Position numbers and translations under genes: made by a program
NCBI GenBank assembly: GCA_015056565.1
Contig: SVGB01000002.1
Location: 1-64,000, forward strand
DNA from: Butyrivibrio sp.
Lineage (GTDB): Bacteria; Bacillota; Clostridia; Lachnospirales; Lachnospiraceae
Direction of reading: 5' to 3'
DNA length: 64,000 nucleotides
Notes under the pieces: model-generated
The model's input: only the letters and a program-made list of their open reading frames with translations
Database searches by the model: none
Told to the model about the DNA's origin: nothing
Part shown: piece after piece, positions 34,772 through 44,207 of the stretch
How positions within the stretch are numbered: the first letter of the stretch is position 1
How the letters are laid out: every line of letters starts with the position of its first letter

Positions 34772-34804
34772 AGGAGGAATGTCGGCATTTGCCGGCTTAT
34801 TGAC
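34772..34804 (+). promoter_or_regulatory. Shine-Dalgarno and hairpin before the DegV gene
   Basis: AGGAGG at 34772-34777 lies 27 nt from the ATG at 34805, too far for use when linear. Between them GTCGGC (34781-34786) can pair with GCCGGC (34791-34796) around a 4-nt loop. Folding this hairpin would leave about 11 nt of effective spacing. Confidence 0.5.
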
Positions 34805-35674
34805 ATGTCTAAGATTGCAATAATTACAGACAGTAACAGCGGAATAACCCAGAAACAGGGAGAAGAGCTCGGGATTTTTGTTGTACCAATGCCATTTATG
34901 ATAAATGGTCAGGAGTTTTTTGAAGATATCAATCTGACCCAGTCCCAGTTCTATGAGAAACTGGCTGAAGATGCAGATGTATCAACAAGCCAGCCAACAC
35001 CTGATTCTCTTATGACTCTCTGGGACAAGGTGCTCAAAGACTATGAGCAGATAATATATATTCCAATGAGCAGTGGACTTTCTGGTTCCTGCCAGAGCGC
35101 ATATATGATAGCCCAGGAAGAATATGAAGGAAAAGTTTTTGTTGTCGACAATCAGCGGATTTCTGTTACCCAGAGACAGTCAGCCATTGATGCAAAAGAT
35201 ATGGCTGAGGCAGGTTTTTCTGCTGAAGAAATAAGAAATAAACTTCTGGAGACCAAGATGGAGTCCAGCATTTATATAATGCTTGATACTCTTCATTATC
35301 TCAAAAAGGGTGGAAGGATCACTCCAGCTGCAGCAGCACTTGGAACTTTGCTTCGCCTAAAGCCTGTGCTTCAGATACAGGGAGAAAAACTCGATGCGTT
35401 TGCCAAGGCAAGGACCACAGCCCAGGGTAAAAGCATCATGATAAATGCCATTAAATCCGATATTGAGACAAGGTTTGGAGGCATGGAAAATGGTGATTTC
35501 TGGATTGCTGGTGCTTATACCAACAATCTTGAAGCCGCTACTGAGTGGAAAAAGGAAGTTGAAGCGGCAATTCCTGGTTTTGATATGCATCTTGATCCAC
35601 TTTCACTTTCAGTTGGATGTCATATTGGACCTGGTGCACTTGCAGTTACTGTAACCAGAAAGATCCATTTCTGA
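34805..35674 (+). CDS. DegV family fatty-acid-binding protein (FakB-like)
   Basis: EDD-fold protein that holds one fatty acid chain and presents it to FakA. The family motifs are IITDSNSGIT at the start, TSQPTPDS near residue 62, IPMSSGLSGSCQSA near 94 and LKKGGRI near 167. The Thr-Ser and Ser residues contact the carboxylate in this family. The length of 289 aa is usual. Its presence near fakA suggests it is that kinase's partner. The start ATG has an oddly distant Shine-Dalgarno with a hairpin between. Confidence 0.9.
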   Translation: MSKIAIITDSNSGITQKQGEELGIFVVPMPFMINGQEFFEDINLTQSQFYEKLAEDADVSTSQPTPDSLMTLWDKVLKDYEQIIYIPMSSGLSGSCQSAYMIAQEEYEGKVFVVDNQRISVTQRQSAIDAKDMAEAGFSAEEIRNKLLETKMESSIYIMLDTLHYLKKGGRITPAAAALGTLLRLKPVLQIQGEKLDAFAKARTTAQGKSIMINAIKSDIETRFGGMENGDFWIAGAYTNNLEAATEWKKEVEAAIPGFDMHLDPLSLSVGCHIGPGALAVTVTRKIHF

Positions 35675-35713
35675 ATATAAATGTATGAAAAAATGTTTTA
35701 AAGGGGTTATCTA

Positions 35714-37636
35714 ATGTCATTACAAGAAAATTATGATGCTTCCAGCATTACCGTCCTTGAGGGCCTTGAAGCTGTAAGAAAGCGCCCTGGAATGTATATT
35801 GGAAGTGTCACCACCAGAGGACTTAATCATCTTGTCTACGAGATAGTGGACAATGCAGTAGATGAGCATCTGGCAGGTTTTTGTACAAGAATCTATGTAT
35901 GTCTTGAGGCCGATGGCAGTGCAACTGTAGAAGACAACGGACGAGGCATTCCTGTTGGTATGCACGCTAAAGGTATTTCTGCTGAGCGTGTAGTTCTTAC
36001 CATGCTCCATGCAGGTGGTAAATTTGATAATAACGCTTATAAGACAAGCGGAGGACTTCACGGTGTAGGTTCTTCGGTAGTTAATGCGCTCTCAAAGAGA
36101 ATGAGCGTAAGAGTTAAAAAAGATGGCTTTATCTATGAAGATGCTTATGAGCGGGGAATTCCCACTGTAGAACTTATAGGCGGACTCCTTCCTTCAGTAG
36201 GAACTACCAAGGATACTGGAACAGCTATCAATTTCCTACCTGATGATGAGATCTTCGAAAAGACAAGATTCAGAGAGGATGATATCAAGTCAAGGCTTCA
36301 CGAAACAGCCTATCTTAATCCCAAGCTCACAATAGTATTTGAGGATAAAAGACCTGGCGTTGAGGAGTATATCGAATTTCATGAACCAGATGGAATTACT
36401 GGATTTATCAGAGATATGAATAAGTCCAAGGAAACTGTAACTGACGTTATATCTTTTAGCGGAGAGAGCGAAGGAATCGAGATAGAAGCAGCTTTCCAGT
36501 ACGTCAACGAATTCCACGAAGAGGTTCTTGGTTTTTGTAATAACATTTATAATGCTGAAGGTGGTACACATCTTACCGGCTTTAAGACTATGTTTACCAA
36601 TATCATCAATCAGTACGCAAGAGAGCTTGGTATCCTTAAGGACAAGGATGTTAACTTTACTGGTACTGATGTAAGAAATGGTATGACAGCTGTCATTTCG
36701 ATCAAACATCCGGATCCAAGATTTGAAGGTCAGACCAAGACCAAGCTTGATAACCAGGATGCAGCCAAGGTAGTATCTAAGATCACCGGCGAAGAAGTCA
36801 GCAGATTCTTTGACCGAAACCTTGAAACCTTGAAGGCCGTTATCGGATGTGCTGAAAAGGCTGCCAAGATCCGTAAGACAGAGGAAAAAGCTAAGACAAA
36901 CATGCTTACCAAGCAGAAATATTCCTTTGATTCAAATGGTAAGCTGGCTAACTGCATCAGCAAAGATTCATCCAAATGCGAGATATTTATCGTAGAGGGA
37001 GATTCAGCCGGCGGTTCAGCTAAAATGGCAAGAGATCGTAACTATCAGGCTATCCTGCCTATTAGAGGAAAAATCTTAAACGTAGAGAAGGCAAGTATTG
37101 ATAAGGTTCTTGCAAATGCTGAGATCAAGACCATGATCAATGCCTTTGGCTGCGGATTTTCTGAAGGCTATGGCAATGACTTTGATATAAACAAACTTCG
37201 CTACGACAAGATCATCATCATGTCTGATGCGGACGTAGACGGTGAGCATATTGCGACACTTCTTCTGACTTTGTTCTACAGATTCATGCCAGAGCTCATA
37301 TTCCAAGGACACGTGTATCTTGCTATGCCGCCTCTTTATAAGGCTCTTCCTGCCAAGGGAAAAGAGGAGTACCTTTATGACGATGTAGCTCTTTCAAAAT
37401 ACAGAAAGACTCATAAAGGGAATTTCACTCTTCAAAGATACAAAGGTCTTGGTGAAATGGATCCCGAGCAGCTCTGGGAGACAACACTTGACCCTGAGAG
37501 ACGACTCCTTAAGCTTGTAGAGATTGAAGATGCCAAGATGGCATCACAGATGACAGAACTCCTTATGGGAGTTGACGTTCCACCAAGAAAAGAATTTATA
37601 CATCAGCATGCAACAGATGCAGAGCTTGATATTTAA
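35714..37636 (+). CDS. parE: DNA topoisomerase II subunit B (GyrB/ParE family)
   Basis: ATPase subunit of a type IIA topoisomerase. GHKL motifs are DNGRGIP and SGGLHGVGSSVVNALS. The TOPRIM domain has EGDSAGG and SDADVDG. The length of 640 aa fits GyrB or ParE without the Gram-negative insert. The partner A subunit begins 18 nt downstream and lacks a GyrA box, so I prefer a topoisomerase IV or related second enzyme over gyrase. An AAGGGG site precedes the ATG. Confidence 0.85.
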   Translation: MSLQENYDASSITVLEGLEAVRKRPGMYIGSVTTRGLNHLVYEIVDNAVDEHLAGFCTRIYVCLEADGSATVEDNGRGIPVGMHAKGISAERVVLTMLHAGGKFDNNAYKTSGGLHGVGSSVVNALSKRMSVRVKKDGFIYEDAYERGIPTVELIGGLLPSVGTTKDTGTAINFLPDDEIFEKTRFREDDIKSRLHETAYLNPKLTIVFEDKRPGVEEYIEFHEPDGITGFIRDMNKSKETVTDVISFSGESEGIEIEAAFQYVNEFHEEVLGFCNNIYNAEGGTHLTGFKTMFTNIINQYARELGILKDKDVNFTGTDVRNGMTAVISIKHPDPRFEGQTKTKLDNQDAAKVVSKITGEEVSRFFDRNLETLKAVIGCAEKAAKIRKTEEKAKTNMLTKQKYSFDSNGKLANCISKDSSKCEIFIVEGDSAGGSAKMARDRNYQAILPIRGKILNVEKASIDKVLANAEIKTMINAFGCGFSEGYGNDFDINKLRYDKIIIMSDADVDGEHIATLLLTLFYRFMPELIFQGHVYLAMPPLYKALPAKGKEEYLYDDVALSKYRKTHKGNFTLQRYKGLGEMDPEQLWETTLDPERRLLKLVEIEDAKMASQMTELLMGVDVPPRKEFIHQHATDAELDI

Positions 37637-37654
37637 TGATAGGAAACGGTGACA

Positions 37655-39892
37655 ATGGAAGATCGTATTATCAGAACCGAATATTCTGAGGTTATGCAGA
37701 AGTCATTTATTGACTATGCCATGAGCGTTATTGTGGCAAGAGCCCTTCCTGACATAAGGGATGGTCTTAAGCCTGTTCAGCGCAGAACTTTATATGACAT
37801 GTACGACCTCGGCATCAGATATGACAGACCCTATAGAAAAAGTGCGAGAATTGTCGGTGATACCATGGGTAAATATCATCCTCATGGTGACAGTTCTATC
37901 TATGACTGTCTTGTTGTAATGACACAGGACTTCAAGAAAATGGTTCCCCTTGTGGATGGCCATGGTAACTTTGGAAACATTGAAGGCGATGGCGCTGCTG
38001 CCATGCGATACACAGAAGCAAGGCTTAGCAAGTTAACCCAGGAGAACTTCCTTGAAGATCTTGATAAAAATGTAGTTGATTTTGTTCCTAACTTTGATGA
38101 GACTGAAAAAGAACCTTCAGTTCTTCCCGTAAAGATACCTAATTTCCTGATCAACGGATCAGAGGGTATTGCGGTTGGTATGGCAACAAGTACGCCTCCT
38201 CACAATCTTGCAGAAGTAATAGATGCTGAGATTGCATATATTCAGGATGACTCCCTCACAACCAAAGACCTTATGAAGTATATCAAAGGTCCAGATTTCC
38301 CTACTGGTGGAGTTGTCATCAACAAAAACGAGCTATTATCCATTTATGAAAGCGGAGTAGGCAAGATCAAGATCCGCGGTAAAGTAGAAACTGAAAAAGG
38401 CAAAAACGGCCATACAAACCTTGTTATTACTGAGATTCCTTATACTATGATCGGGGCTGGAATTGGTAAGTTTATGTCAGATGTTGCTGAACTTGCTGAA
38501 AAGAAGGTAACCAACGATATCGTTGATATTTCAAACCAGTCTTCAAAAGAAGGCATCAGAATTGTAATTGAGCTTAAGAAGGATGCAGATGTAGAGAACT
38601 TTACAAACCTTCTTTACAAAAAGACCAAGCTGGAAGACACTTTTGGCGTAAACATGCTGGCTATTGATAACGGAAGGCCAGAAACCCTTTCTTTAAAAGA
38701 GATCATGAGAGCCTGTGCTGATTTCCAGTTTGAGATCACTACCAGGAAGTATCAGACTCTTTTAAAGAAAGAGCAGGATAAAAAAGAAATCCAGGAAGGT
38801 CTTATAAAAGCCTGCAATGTAATTGATCTTGTCATAGAGATACTTCGCGGTTCAAAAGACAGACCAATGGCGAAAAACTGCCTTGTAAATGGCGTAACTG
38901 ACGGCATTAACTTTAAATCAAGAGAGTCCAAGGCCATGGCGGCACAGCTTCTTTTTACAGAGGCTCAGGCAGATGCCATCCTTGATATGAGGCTTTATAA
39001 ACTCATTGGTCTTGAACTTGATGCACTTGTTAAAGAGCATGAGCAGACAGTTGCAAACATCTATAGATACGAAGATATCTTAGAGAGCCATGAGTCCATG
39101 TCTATGGTTATCCAGAATGATCTTATAAAGATCAAAAAGGAATACCAGCAGGAAAGAAGAACTATCATCGACAACAGAGAAGATGCGGTTTATGAAGAAA
39201 AGCCTGTTGAAGAGATAGATGTAGCATTCATAATGGACAAATTTGGCTATGCCAAGACCATTGATGCATCAACCTATGAAAAGAACAAGGAAACTATTGA
39301 GAATGAGTTCAGATTCTCCTTTATTATGAAGAACACTGGCAAGGTATGTTTTTTTACCAATACCGGCAATCTTCACACTGTAAAAGCAATGGATCTTCCT
39401 CAGGGCAAGATGCGTGACAAAGGTGTTCCTATAGACAATGTCAGCAACTTTGATACATCAAAAGAAACGATAGTAATGGCTGCAAGCCAGTCAGATCTAA
39501 ATCTTTACAGGATACTGTTCACAACCAAGCTTTCAATGATGAAGATCGTTGATGGCGGAGAGTTTGATGTATCAAAGAGAACTGTGGCAGCTACCAAGCT
39601 GCTTGATGCAGATGAAGTTGTAAATGTAGAGATCCTTCATACTCAGAAGACTGTTGTCCTTCAGACAAATGACGGATATTTCCTCAGATTCCTTGTGGAA
39701 ACTGTGCCTGAAAAGAAAAAGGCTGCAGTAGGCGTAAGAGGAATGAGGCTTTCTTCCAAGGATTACATCAGAGATGTTTATTATCTTTCAGATATGGAAG
39801 AGAAAAAGATAGAACACAACGGCAAAGAACTTAACCTTGGACATCTTAAGATAACCAGCAGAGATACCAAGGGAACAAAGGTGAGATTATGA
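37655..39892 (+). CDS. parC: DNA topoisomerase II subunit A (ParC-like, no GyrA box)
   Basis: DNA-cleaving subunit. The catalytic tyrosine is Y119 in AAMRYTEARLS. The quinolone region HPHGDSSIYD has Ser80 and Asp84, the sensitive-type residues. The C-terminal beta-propeller is present but its Q(R/K)RGGKG GyrA box is not, so wrapping and negative supercoiling are not expected. The length of 745 aa is shorter than GyrA. I use the ATG at 37655; a GTG two codons earlier is possible. It overlaps rsmD by four bases. Confidence 0.87.
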   Translation: MEDRIIRTEYSEVMQKSFIDYAMSVIVARALPDIRDGLKPVQRRTLYDMYDLGIRYDRPYRKSARIVGDTMGKYHPHGDSSIYDCLVVMTQDFKKMVPLVDGHGNFGNIEGDGAAAMRYTEARLSKLTQENFLEDLDKNVVDFVPNFDETEKEPSVLPVKIPNFLINGSEGIAVGMATSTPPHNLAEVIDAEIAYIQDDSLTTKDLMKYIKGPDFPTGGVVINKNELLSIYESGVGKIKIRGKVETEKGKNGHTNLVITEIPYTMIGAGIGKFMSDVAELAEKKVTNDIVDISNQSSKEGIRIVIELKKDADVENFTNLLYKKTKLEDTFGVNMLAIDNGRPETLSLKEIMRACADFQFEITTRKYQTLLKKEQDKKEIQEGLIKACNVIDLVIEILRGSKDRPMAKNCLVNGVTDGINFKSRESKAMAAQLLFTEAQADAILDMRLYKLIGLELDALVKEHEQTVANIYRYEDILESHESMSMVIQNDLIKIKKEYQQERRTIIDNREDAVYEEKPVEEIDVAFIMDKFGYAKTIDASTYEKNKETIENEFRFSFIMKNTGKVCFFTNTGNLHTVKAMDLPQGKMRDKGVPIDNVSNFDTSKETIVMAASQSDLNLYRILFTTKLSMMKIVDGGEFDVSKRTVAATKLLDADEVVNVEILHTQKTVVLQTNDGYFLRFLVETVPEKKKAAVGVRGMRLSSKDYIRDVYYLSDMEEKKIEHNGKELNLGHLKITSRDTKGTKVRL

Positions 39893-40446
39893 GAGTAATT
39901 GCGGGAACTGCAAGAAGACTTAGGCTTGTAACCCCAGAGGGCAATGATACCAGACCAACCCAGGACAGGATAAAAGAAACTCTTTTCAACATGATCCAGA
40001 ATCAGGTCCCTTCAGCGGTTTTCATCGATCTGTTTGCAGGAAGCGGCGGAATCGGTATTGAGGCTCTTTCCAGAGGTGCAGTAAGAGCTGTCTTTGTTGA
40101 GAACAACGCAACTGCATACAAGTGCATTCTGGAAAACCTTAAAACCACACATTTTGAGGAGCAGGCCACTGTACTTAAGCAGGATGTTGTTCTTGCACTT
40201 AGGAGTATAAAAGAAAAGGAGGCAGATATAATCTTTATCGATCCTCCTTATCATGGAGAGCACTATGAGAGAACTCTTTCACAGCTTTCAGAAATGAGCT
40301 ATGTTACAGCGAATACCATGATCATTGTGGAAGCTGACCTTAAGCAAGACTTTTCTTTTGCTGAAAACTACGGTTTTGAGATTAGAAGAGAAAAAGAGTA
40401 CAAGACCAATAAACATGTTTTTCTTTACAGAAAGGAATCACAGTAA
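39889..40446 (+). CDS. rsmD: 16S rRNA (guanine-966-N2)-methyltransferase RsmD
   Basis: Adds a methyl group to G966 of 16S rRNA in the assembled small subunit. The SAM-binding motif is FIDLFAGSGGIGIEALSRGA near residue 44, and the catalytic motif is DPPY near residue 123. The N-terminal RVIAGTARRLRL is the family signature. The length of 185 aa is normal. ATGA overlap with the topoisomerase gene and direct abutment with coaD make this a coupled trio; rsmD-coaD is a widely conserved pair. Confidence 0.95.
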   Translation: MRVIAGTARRLRLVTPEGNDTRPTQDRIKETLFNMIQNQVPSAVFIDLFAGSGGIGIEALSRGAVRAVFVENNATAYKCILENLKTTHFEEQATVLKQDVVLALRSIKEKEADIIFIDPPYHGEHYERTLSQLSEMSYVTANTMIIVEADLKQDFSFAENYGFEIRREKEYKTNKHVFLYRKESQ

Positions 40447-40932
40447 ATGAAAATAGCTGTTTATCCTGGTAGCTTTGATCCGGTAACCTTCGGACATTTG
40501 GATATCATAAAACGCGCATCCAAGATGTTTGATGAAGTTATAGTGGCTGTGATGTGCAATTCAGCCAAAACTCCATTGTTTAGTCTTGATGAACGTGTTA
40601 AAATGTTACAAGAATCTGTTAAAGACTTATCTAATGTAAAGATAGAGTCTTTCAGTGGACTACTTATTGATTACTGTAAGAGTGCGGATATTCATATTGT
40701 TATCAGAGGCCTTCGCGCCATAACTGATTTTGAATATGAGCTTCAGATAGCACAGACCAATAAGGAATTGTCCCACAATCAGGTTGATACCGTATTTTTG
40801 ACAACAAGCCTTAAGTATTCATATCTTAGCAGCTCAGTTGTCAAAGAGATTGCCAGCTATAATGGGGATATATCACCATGTGTGCCAGAATTCATAGCTG
40901 AAAGGCTCTATCAGAAATACGGATTTAAGTAA
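40447..40932 (+). CDS. coaD: Phosphopantetheine adenylyltransferase
   Basis: Penultimate step of coenzyme A synthesis: ATP plus 4'-phosphopantetheine gives dephospho-CoA. The nucleotidyltransferase motif is [16 protein letters not shown] (HxGH-type, residues 5-20). [13 protein letters not shown] and the SSSVVKEIA segment near the C-terminus complete the active site. The length of 161 aa is standard. The ATG directly follows the rsmD stop codon. Confidence 0.97.
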   Translation: MKIAVYPGSFDPVTFGHLDIIKRASKMFDEVIVAVMCNSAKTPLFSLDERVKMLQESVKDLSNVKIESFSGLLIDYCKSADIHIVIRGLRAITDFEYELQIAQTNKELSHNQVDTVFLTTSLKYSYLSSSVVKEIASYNGDISPCVPEFIAERLYQKYGFK

Positions 40933-40952
40933 ATTCAGGGGGATTTATTATT

Positions 40953-41654
40953 ATGACCAGCAGGATTGAACAGCTGATAGATGAGATTGAGACCTATATT
41001 GATAATTGTAAGCCTCAGCCTCTTTCACAGACCAAGATCATAGTCAACAAAGAGGAAATTGATGAACTCTTGAGAGAGCTTCGTAGCAAGACTCCAGAGG
41101 AGATCAAGAGATATCAGAAGATCATCAGCAATAAAGAAGCCATTTTAAATGATGCCCGTAAGAAAGCTCAGGAGCTGATCGATGAAGCTACAGTTCACAC
41201 AAACGAGCTTATAAACGAGCACGAGATCATGCAGCAGGCATATGCCCAGGCTAATGAAGTTGTATCTCAGGCTGCTATGCAGGCAAAGGGAATTCTTGAT
41301 AATGCCATGATGGAAGCCAACGAAATGAAGGCTGCTGCAGTTACTTATACTGATCAGCTGCTTGCAAATGTTGAGAGTATTATCGCACAGTCTATTGACG
41401 CTACAAGCAAACATAACGATGAGATCATCGAATCTGTTAAACAGAACAGCATCAACATTGTAAAAGAAGTTGCTCAGAATAATGACAGCATCTTATCAGC
41501 CCTTACTCAGTACAGTGAAGTAATAAGATCTAACAGGGCAGACCTTAAGCAGCCTGTTAATACCAATGTTTCATCAAGCGCAGCTGCACCTTCAGATATT
41601 GGTGAGCAGTTAGATGCTCAGGAAGATAACATCAATCTTGATATGATCAACTAA
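40953..41654 (+). CDS. Coiled-coil protein of unknown function
   Basis: A 233-aa, almost wholly helical protein with a long coiled coil (about residues 20-190), rich in Ala, Glu, Gln and Asn. The segment KKAQELIDEATVHTNELI resembles subunit H/E stalks of V-type ATPases and DivIVA-like tails, hence such names in databases. It has no signal peptide, membrane helix or enzyme motif. Similar genes often follow coaD in Lachnospiraceae. A role in cell organisation is possible but unproven. A terminator follows. Confidence 0.75.
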   Translation: MTSRIEQLIDEIETYIDNCKPQPLSQTKIIVNKEEIDELLRELRSKTPEEIKRYQKIISNKEAILNDARKKAQELIDEATVHTNELINEHEIMQQAYAQANEVVSQAAMQAKGILDNAMMEANEMKAAAVTYTDQLLANVESIIAQSIDATSKHNDEIIESVKQNSINIVKEVAQNNDSILSALTQYSEVIRSNRADLKQPVNTNVSSSAAAPSDIGEQLDAQEDNINLDMIN

Positions 41655-41666
41655 TTTTGTTTTACC

Positions 41667-41700
41667 AGCTGCCGCTTTTTAGCGACAGCTTTTATCTTTT
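41667..41700 (+). terminator. Intrinsic terminator after the coiled-coil gene
   Basis: Ten-base arms at 41667-41676 and 41681-41690 with one mismatch and a 4-T loop, followed by a T-rich tract. Confidence 0.85.
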
Positions 41701-41718
41701 AATACGAGAGGGAAAGTT

Positions 41719-42798
41719 ATGAAAAATATGTCTGTTGTCGCAAAAAAGTTCATTTCATTTCTTTTAATGATGGCTTTTACGATATCCGTTTTTGTTATTC
41801 CAACATTTTCAATTGAATCTTGCGCTGCCAATAAAAACGTTGTGGTAGTTATTGATCCAGGGCACGGTGGAACTGGAGATAGAAATCTTGGAGCGCAGTA
41901 TAATGGACTTTCTGAAAAAGAGCTTACTTTACAGCTGGCAAATGTATTAAAGGCTGAGCTTGAGAAATATGAAGGCATTACTGTATATCAAACCAGAACT
42001 ACAGATGTAATTATGTCTTTGGAAGATAGGGCAAAGTTTGCACAAAACGTAAATGCTGATTTTGTTTTCAGTATCCATTTTAATGCATCTTCTGAGCACC
42101 TGTTTTATGGTTCTGAAGTATGGACATCTACCTTTGGTGCATACTATCAAAAGGGATATAACTTTGGCCAGATAGTATCAGCTGAATGGAATGGACTTGG
42201 ACTTTACCAAAAGGGTGTAAAAACAAGGATTGGTTCATCTGGCAATGATTACTACGGAATAATCAGGCAGTGCATTTCAAGAAATATGCCTTGCGTAATT
42301 TTAGAGCATGCTTATATTGACCACAGTAATGACGTCTCATTAGTAAAATCGAATGGTTTTATAACAAAGCTTGCCAAGGCTGATGCAACTGCCATCGCCA
42401 AGTATTATGGTCTTAAGTCCAAGACCTTAGGAACCGACTATTCAGGATTTACATACAAGTCAGTTAAAAAGCCAACAGGTAAGCTGTATCAGGATGAGAC
42501 AGGACCTGACCAGTGTGATATCAAGGTTCTTGGCTATGATGTATCAAGCGGAAACATTCTTGTAGAGCTCACAGCAGTTGATAAACAGAGTCCAGTTATC
42601 TACTTTAGCTACAGCTTTGATGGCGGTAAGACTTTCTGCCCGTTGCAGATGTGGGACAGAACTAAACAAACGCAGTCGTTTAATGTGAAGGTTCCATCTG
42701 GTACAACTAATCCAACAATTGTTGTAAGAGCGTATAACAACTATGAAAAGGATTCAACCAGTGCACCTGTTACTGTAAATGCATCTTTTGCATATTGA
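41719..42798 (+). CDS. Secreted N-acetylmuramoyl-L-alanine amidase (Amidase_3)
   Basis: Zinc hydrolase that cuts the amide between muramic acid and the peptide stem of peptidoglycan. A signal peptide covers about residues 1-38 (basic start, then FISFLLMMAFTISVFVI). Zinc ligands appear in DPGHGG, the Glu of SEKELTL and the His of SIHFNA, and the catalytic Glu in ILEHAYIDH. Residues about 260-359 form an extra beta-rich, Ig-like domain. The gene lies between terminators and follows GAGAGGG. A role in cell separation or turnover is inferred. Confidence 0.92.
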   Translation: MKNMSVVAKKFISFLLMMAFTISVFVIPTFSIESCAANKNVVVVIDPGHGGTGDRNLGAQYNGLSEKELTLQLANVLKAELEKYEGITVYQTRTTDVIMSLEDRAKFAQNVNADFVFSIHFNASSEHLFYGSEVWTSTFGAYYQKGYNFGQIVSAEWNGLGLYQKGVKTRIGSSGNDYYGIIRQCISRNMPCVILEHAYIDHSNDVSLVKSNGFITKLAKADATAIAKYYGLKSKTLGTDYSGFTYKSVKKPTGKLYQDETGPDQCDIKVLGYDVSSGNILVELTAVDKQSPVIYFSYSFDGGKTFCPLQMWDRTKQTQSFNVKVPSGTTNPTIVVRAYNNYEKDSTSAPVTVNASFAY

Positions 42799-42810
42799 TG
42801 GAGTATTTTA

Positions 42811-43539
42811 TTGAGACTTGATAAGTATTTAGGTGACCATAATATTGGCACAAGAAAACAGATAAAAGAATATGTAAAAAACGGAAGATGCAAGGTAAAT
42901 GGAGTAGTAGCTTTAAAAAGTGATATCCATATTGATGAAAATAAAGACGAGATTTCTTTTGACGATATCATTTTGAGCTATAGAAAATTTCACTATTATA
43001 TCTTAAACAAACCACAGGGAGTTGTTTCTGCAACTATAGATGGCAAGAATACCACAGTTCTTGACCTTTTAAAAGATGAGAATGTAAAGGGATTAAGTCC
43101 CTGTGGAAGACTTGATATTGATACAGAGGGGCTTCTTCTAATAACTGACGATGGCGGACTTATTCACAGGCTATTGTCACCAAAAAAACACGTAGATAAG
43201 GTATATGAAGTTCATTTAGGAAAAAAACTTTCAGATACTGATAAGTTCAAACTGGAAGAGGGTGTAGATATAGGTGATAAAAAGGATGATGGAACCATCG
43301 ATTTTACGCTTCCATCAAAAATAACTTATGGTCCTGATGATGAAGCCGGAAGACCTGTGATTTTCCTAACAATTCATGAAGGAAGATTTCATCAGGTGAA
43401 AAGAATGCTTGAAGCTGTTGGAAATGAAGTATTGTTCTTAAAAAGAATATCAATGGGACCAATAAAGCTTCCAGACGACTTAGAAAAAGGATGTTACAGA
43501 CCTCTTACAGACCAGGAAATAGATTTATTAAACAGTTAA
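42811..43539 (+). CDS. rsuA: 16S rRNA pseudouridine(516) synthase, RsuA-like
   Basis: S4 domain (RLDKYLGDHNIGTRKQIKEY) followed by the RsuA catalytic domain with GRLDIDTEGLLLI, where the Asp is the nucleophile. The FHQVKRMLEAVGN segment and the C-terminal ISMGPIKLPDDLEKGCYRPL are typical of RsuA and its Gram-positive relative YtzG. The length of 242 aa fits. It starts with TTG, 8 nt after GGAG, and lies 12 nt after the amidase gene. Confidence 0.88.
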   Translation: MRLDKYLGDHNIGTRKQIKEYVKNGRCKVNGVVALKSDIHIDENKDEISFDDIILSYRKFHYYILNKPQGVVSATIDGKNTTVLDLLKDENVKGLSPCGRLDIDTEGLLLITDDGGLIHRLLSPKKHVDKVYEVHLGKKLSDTDKFKLEEGVDIGDKKDDGTIDFTLPSKITYGPDDEAGRPVIFLTIHEGRFHQVKRMLEAVGNEVLFLKRISMGPIKLPDDLEKGCYRPLTDQEIDLLNS

Positions 43540-43547
43540 GGATATAT

Positions 43548-44207
43548 ATGTCAAATATAGATATAAATGATTTTCAAGCAGTAATTTTTGATCTGGATGG
43601 ATCACTCGTTGATTCCATGTGGATGTGGAAGGCTATAGATATTGAGTATCTTAAAGGCTTTGGTATTGAGGCTCCCAAGGACCTTCAAAAGGAGATTGGC
43701 GGAAGGAGCTTTATAGAAACTGCAATCTATTTTAAAGAGAGATTTTCATTACCTGATCCAATTGAGAAGATTGGCGATGATTGGAACAAAATGGCTTTTG
43801 ATAAATACACCCATGAAGTTCCACTTAAGGATGGAGCATTTGATTTCTTAAAGCTTTGTCAGCAGAAAGGAATCAAGCTCGGAATAGCATCTAGTAATTC
43901 CACTGAACTTATTGAACAGGTACTTTCTTCACATGGTATCAGAGATAAATTTCAGAGCATAAAATCAGGGACAGAGGTTCTAAAGGGCAAGCCTGCTCCT
44001 GACATTTATCTTACCGTAGCCAGAGAGCTTAATGTAGCCCCTTCAAAATGCCTTGTTTTTGAGGATCTTGTTGATGGGATCAAGGCCGCAAAAAATGCAG
44101 GTATGACTGTTGTTGCTGTAAGTGACGACTACTCAAGACACAGCGATGATATAAAAAAAGAATTATCAGATTTATACATAGAAGATTACTGGGGATTTGT
44201 TTCATGA
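43548..44207 (+). CDS. HAD-superfamily phosphatase (subfamily IA)
   Basis: Haloacid-dehalogenase-type hydrolase of 219 aa. The nucleophile motif is FDLDGSLVDS (first Asp the nucleophile), motif II is IASSNS, and the later FEDLVDGIKAAKNAGM holds the acidic metal site. The helical cap between motifs I and II resembles beta-phosphoglucomutase and phosphoglycolate phosphatase, so a small sugar phosphate is the likely substrate. The ATG at 43548 follows AAGGA; the longer in-frame ORF would overlap rsuA out of frame. Confidence 0.85.
   Translation: MSNIDINDFQAVIFDLDGSLVDSMWMWKAIDIEYLKGFGIEAPKDLQKEIGGRSFIETAIYFKERFSLPDPIEKIGDDWNKMAFDKYTHEVPLKDGAFDFLKLCQQKGIKLGIASSNSTELIEQVLSSHGIRDKFQSIKSGTEVLKGKPAPDIYLTVARELNVAPSKCLVFEDLVDGIKAAKNAGMTVVAVSDDYSRHSDDIKKELSDLYIEDYWGFVS

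Noticed and set aside
34779-34823. 14-codon frame overlapping the DegV start
   Set aside because: Its ATG is one base from the AGGAGG, too close for normal initiation, and the peptide has no notable composition. The hairpin explanation is simpler.
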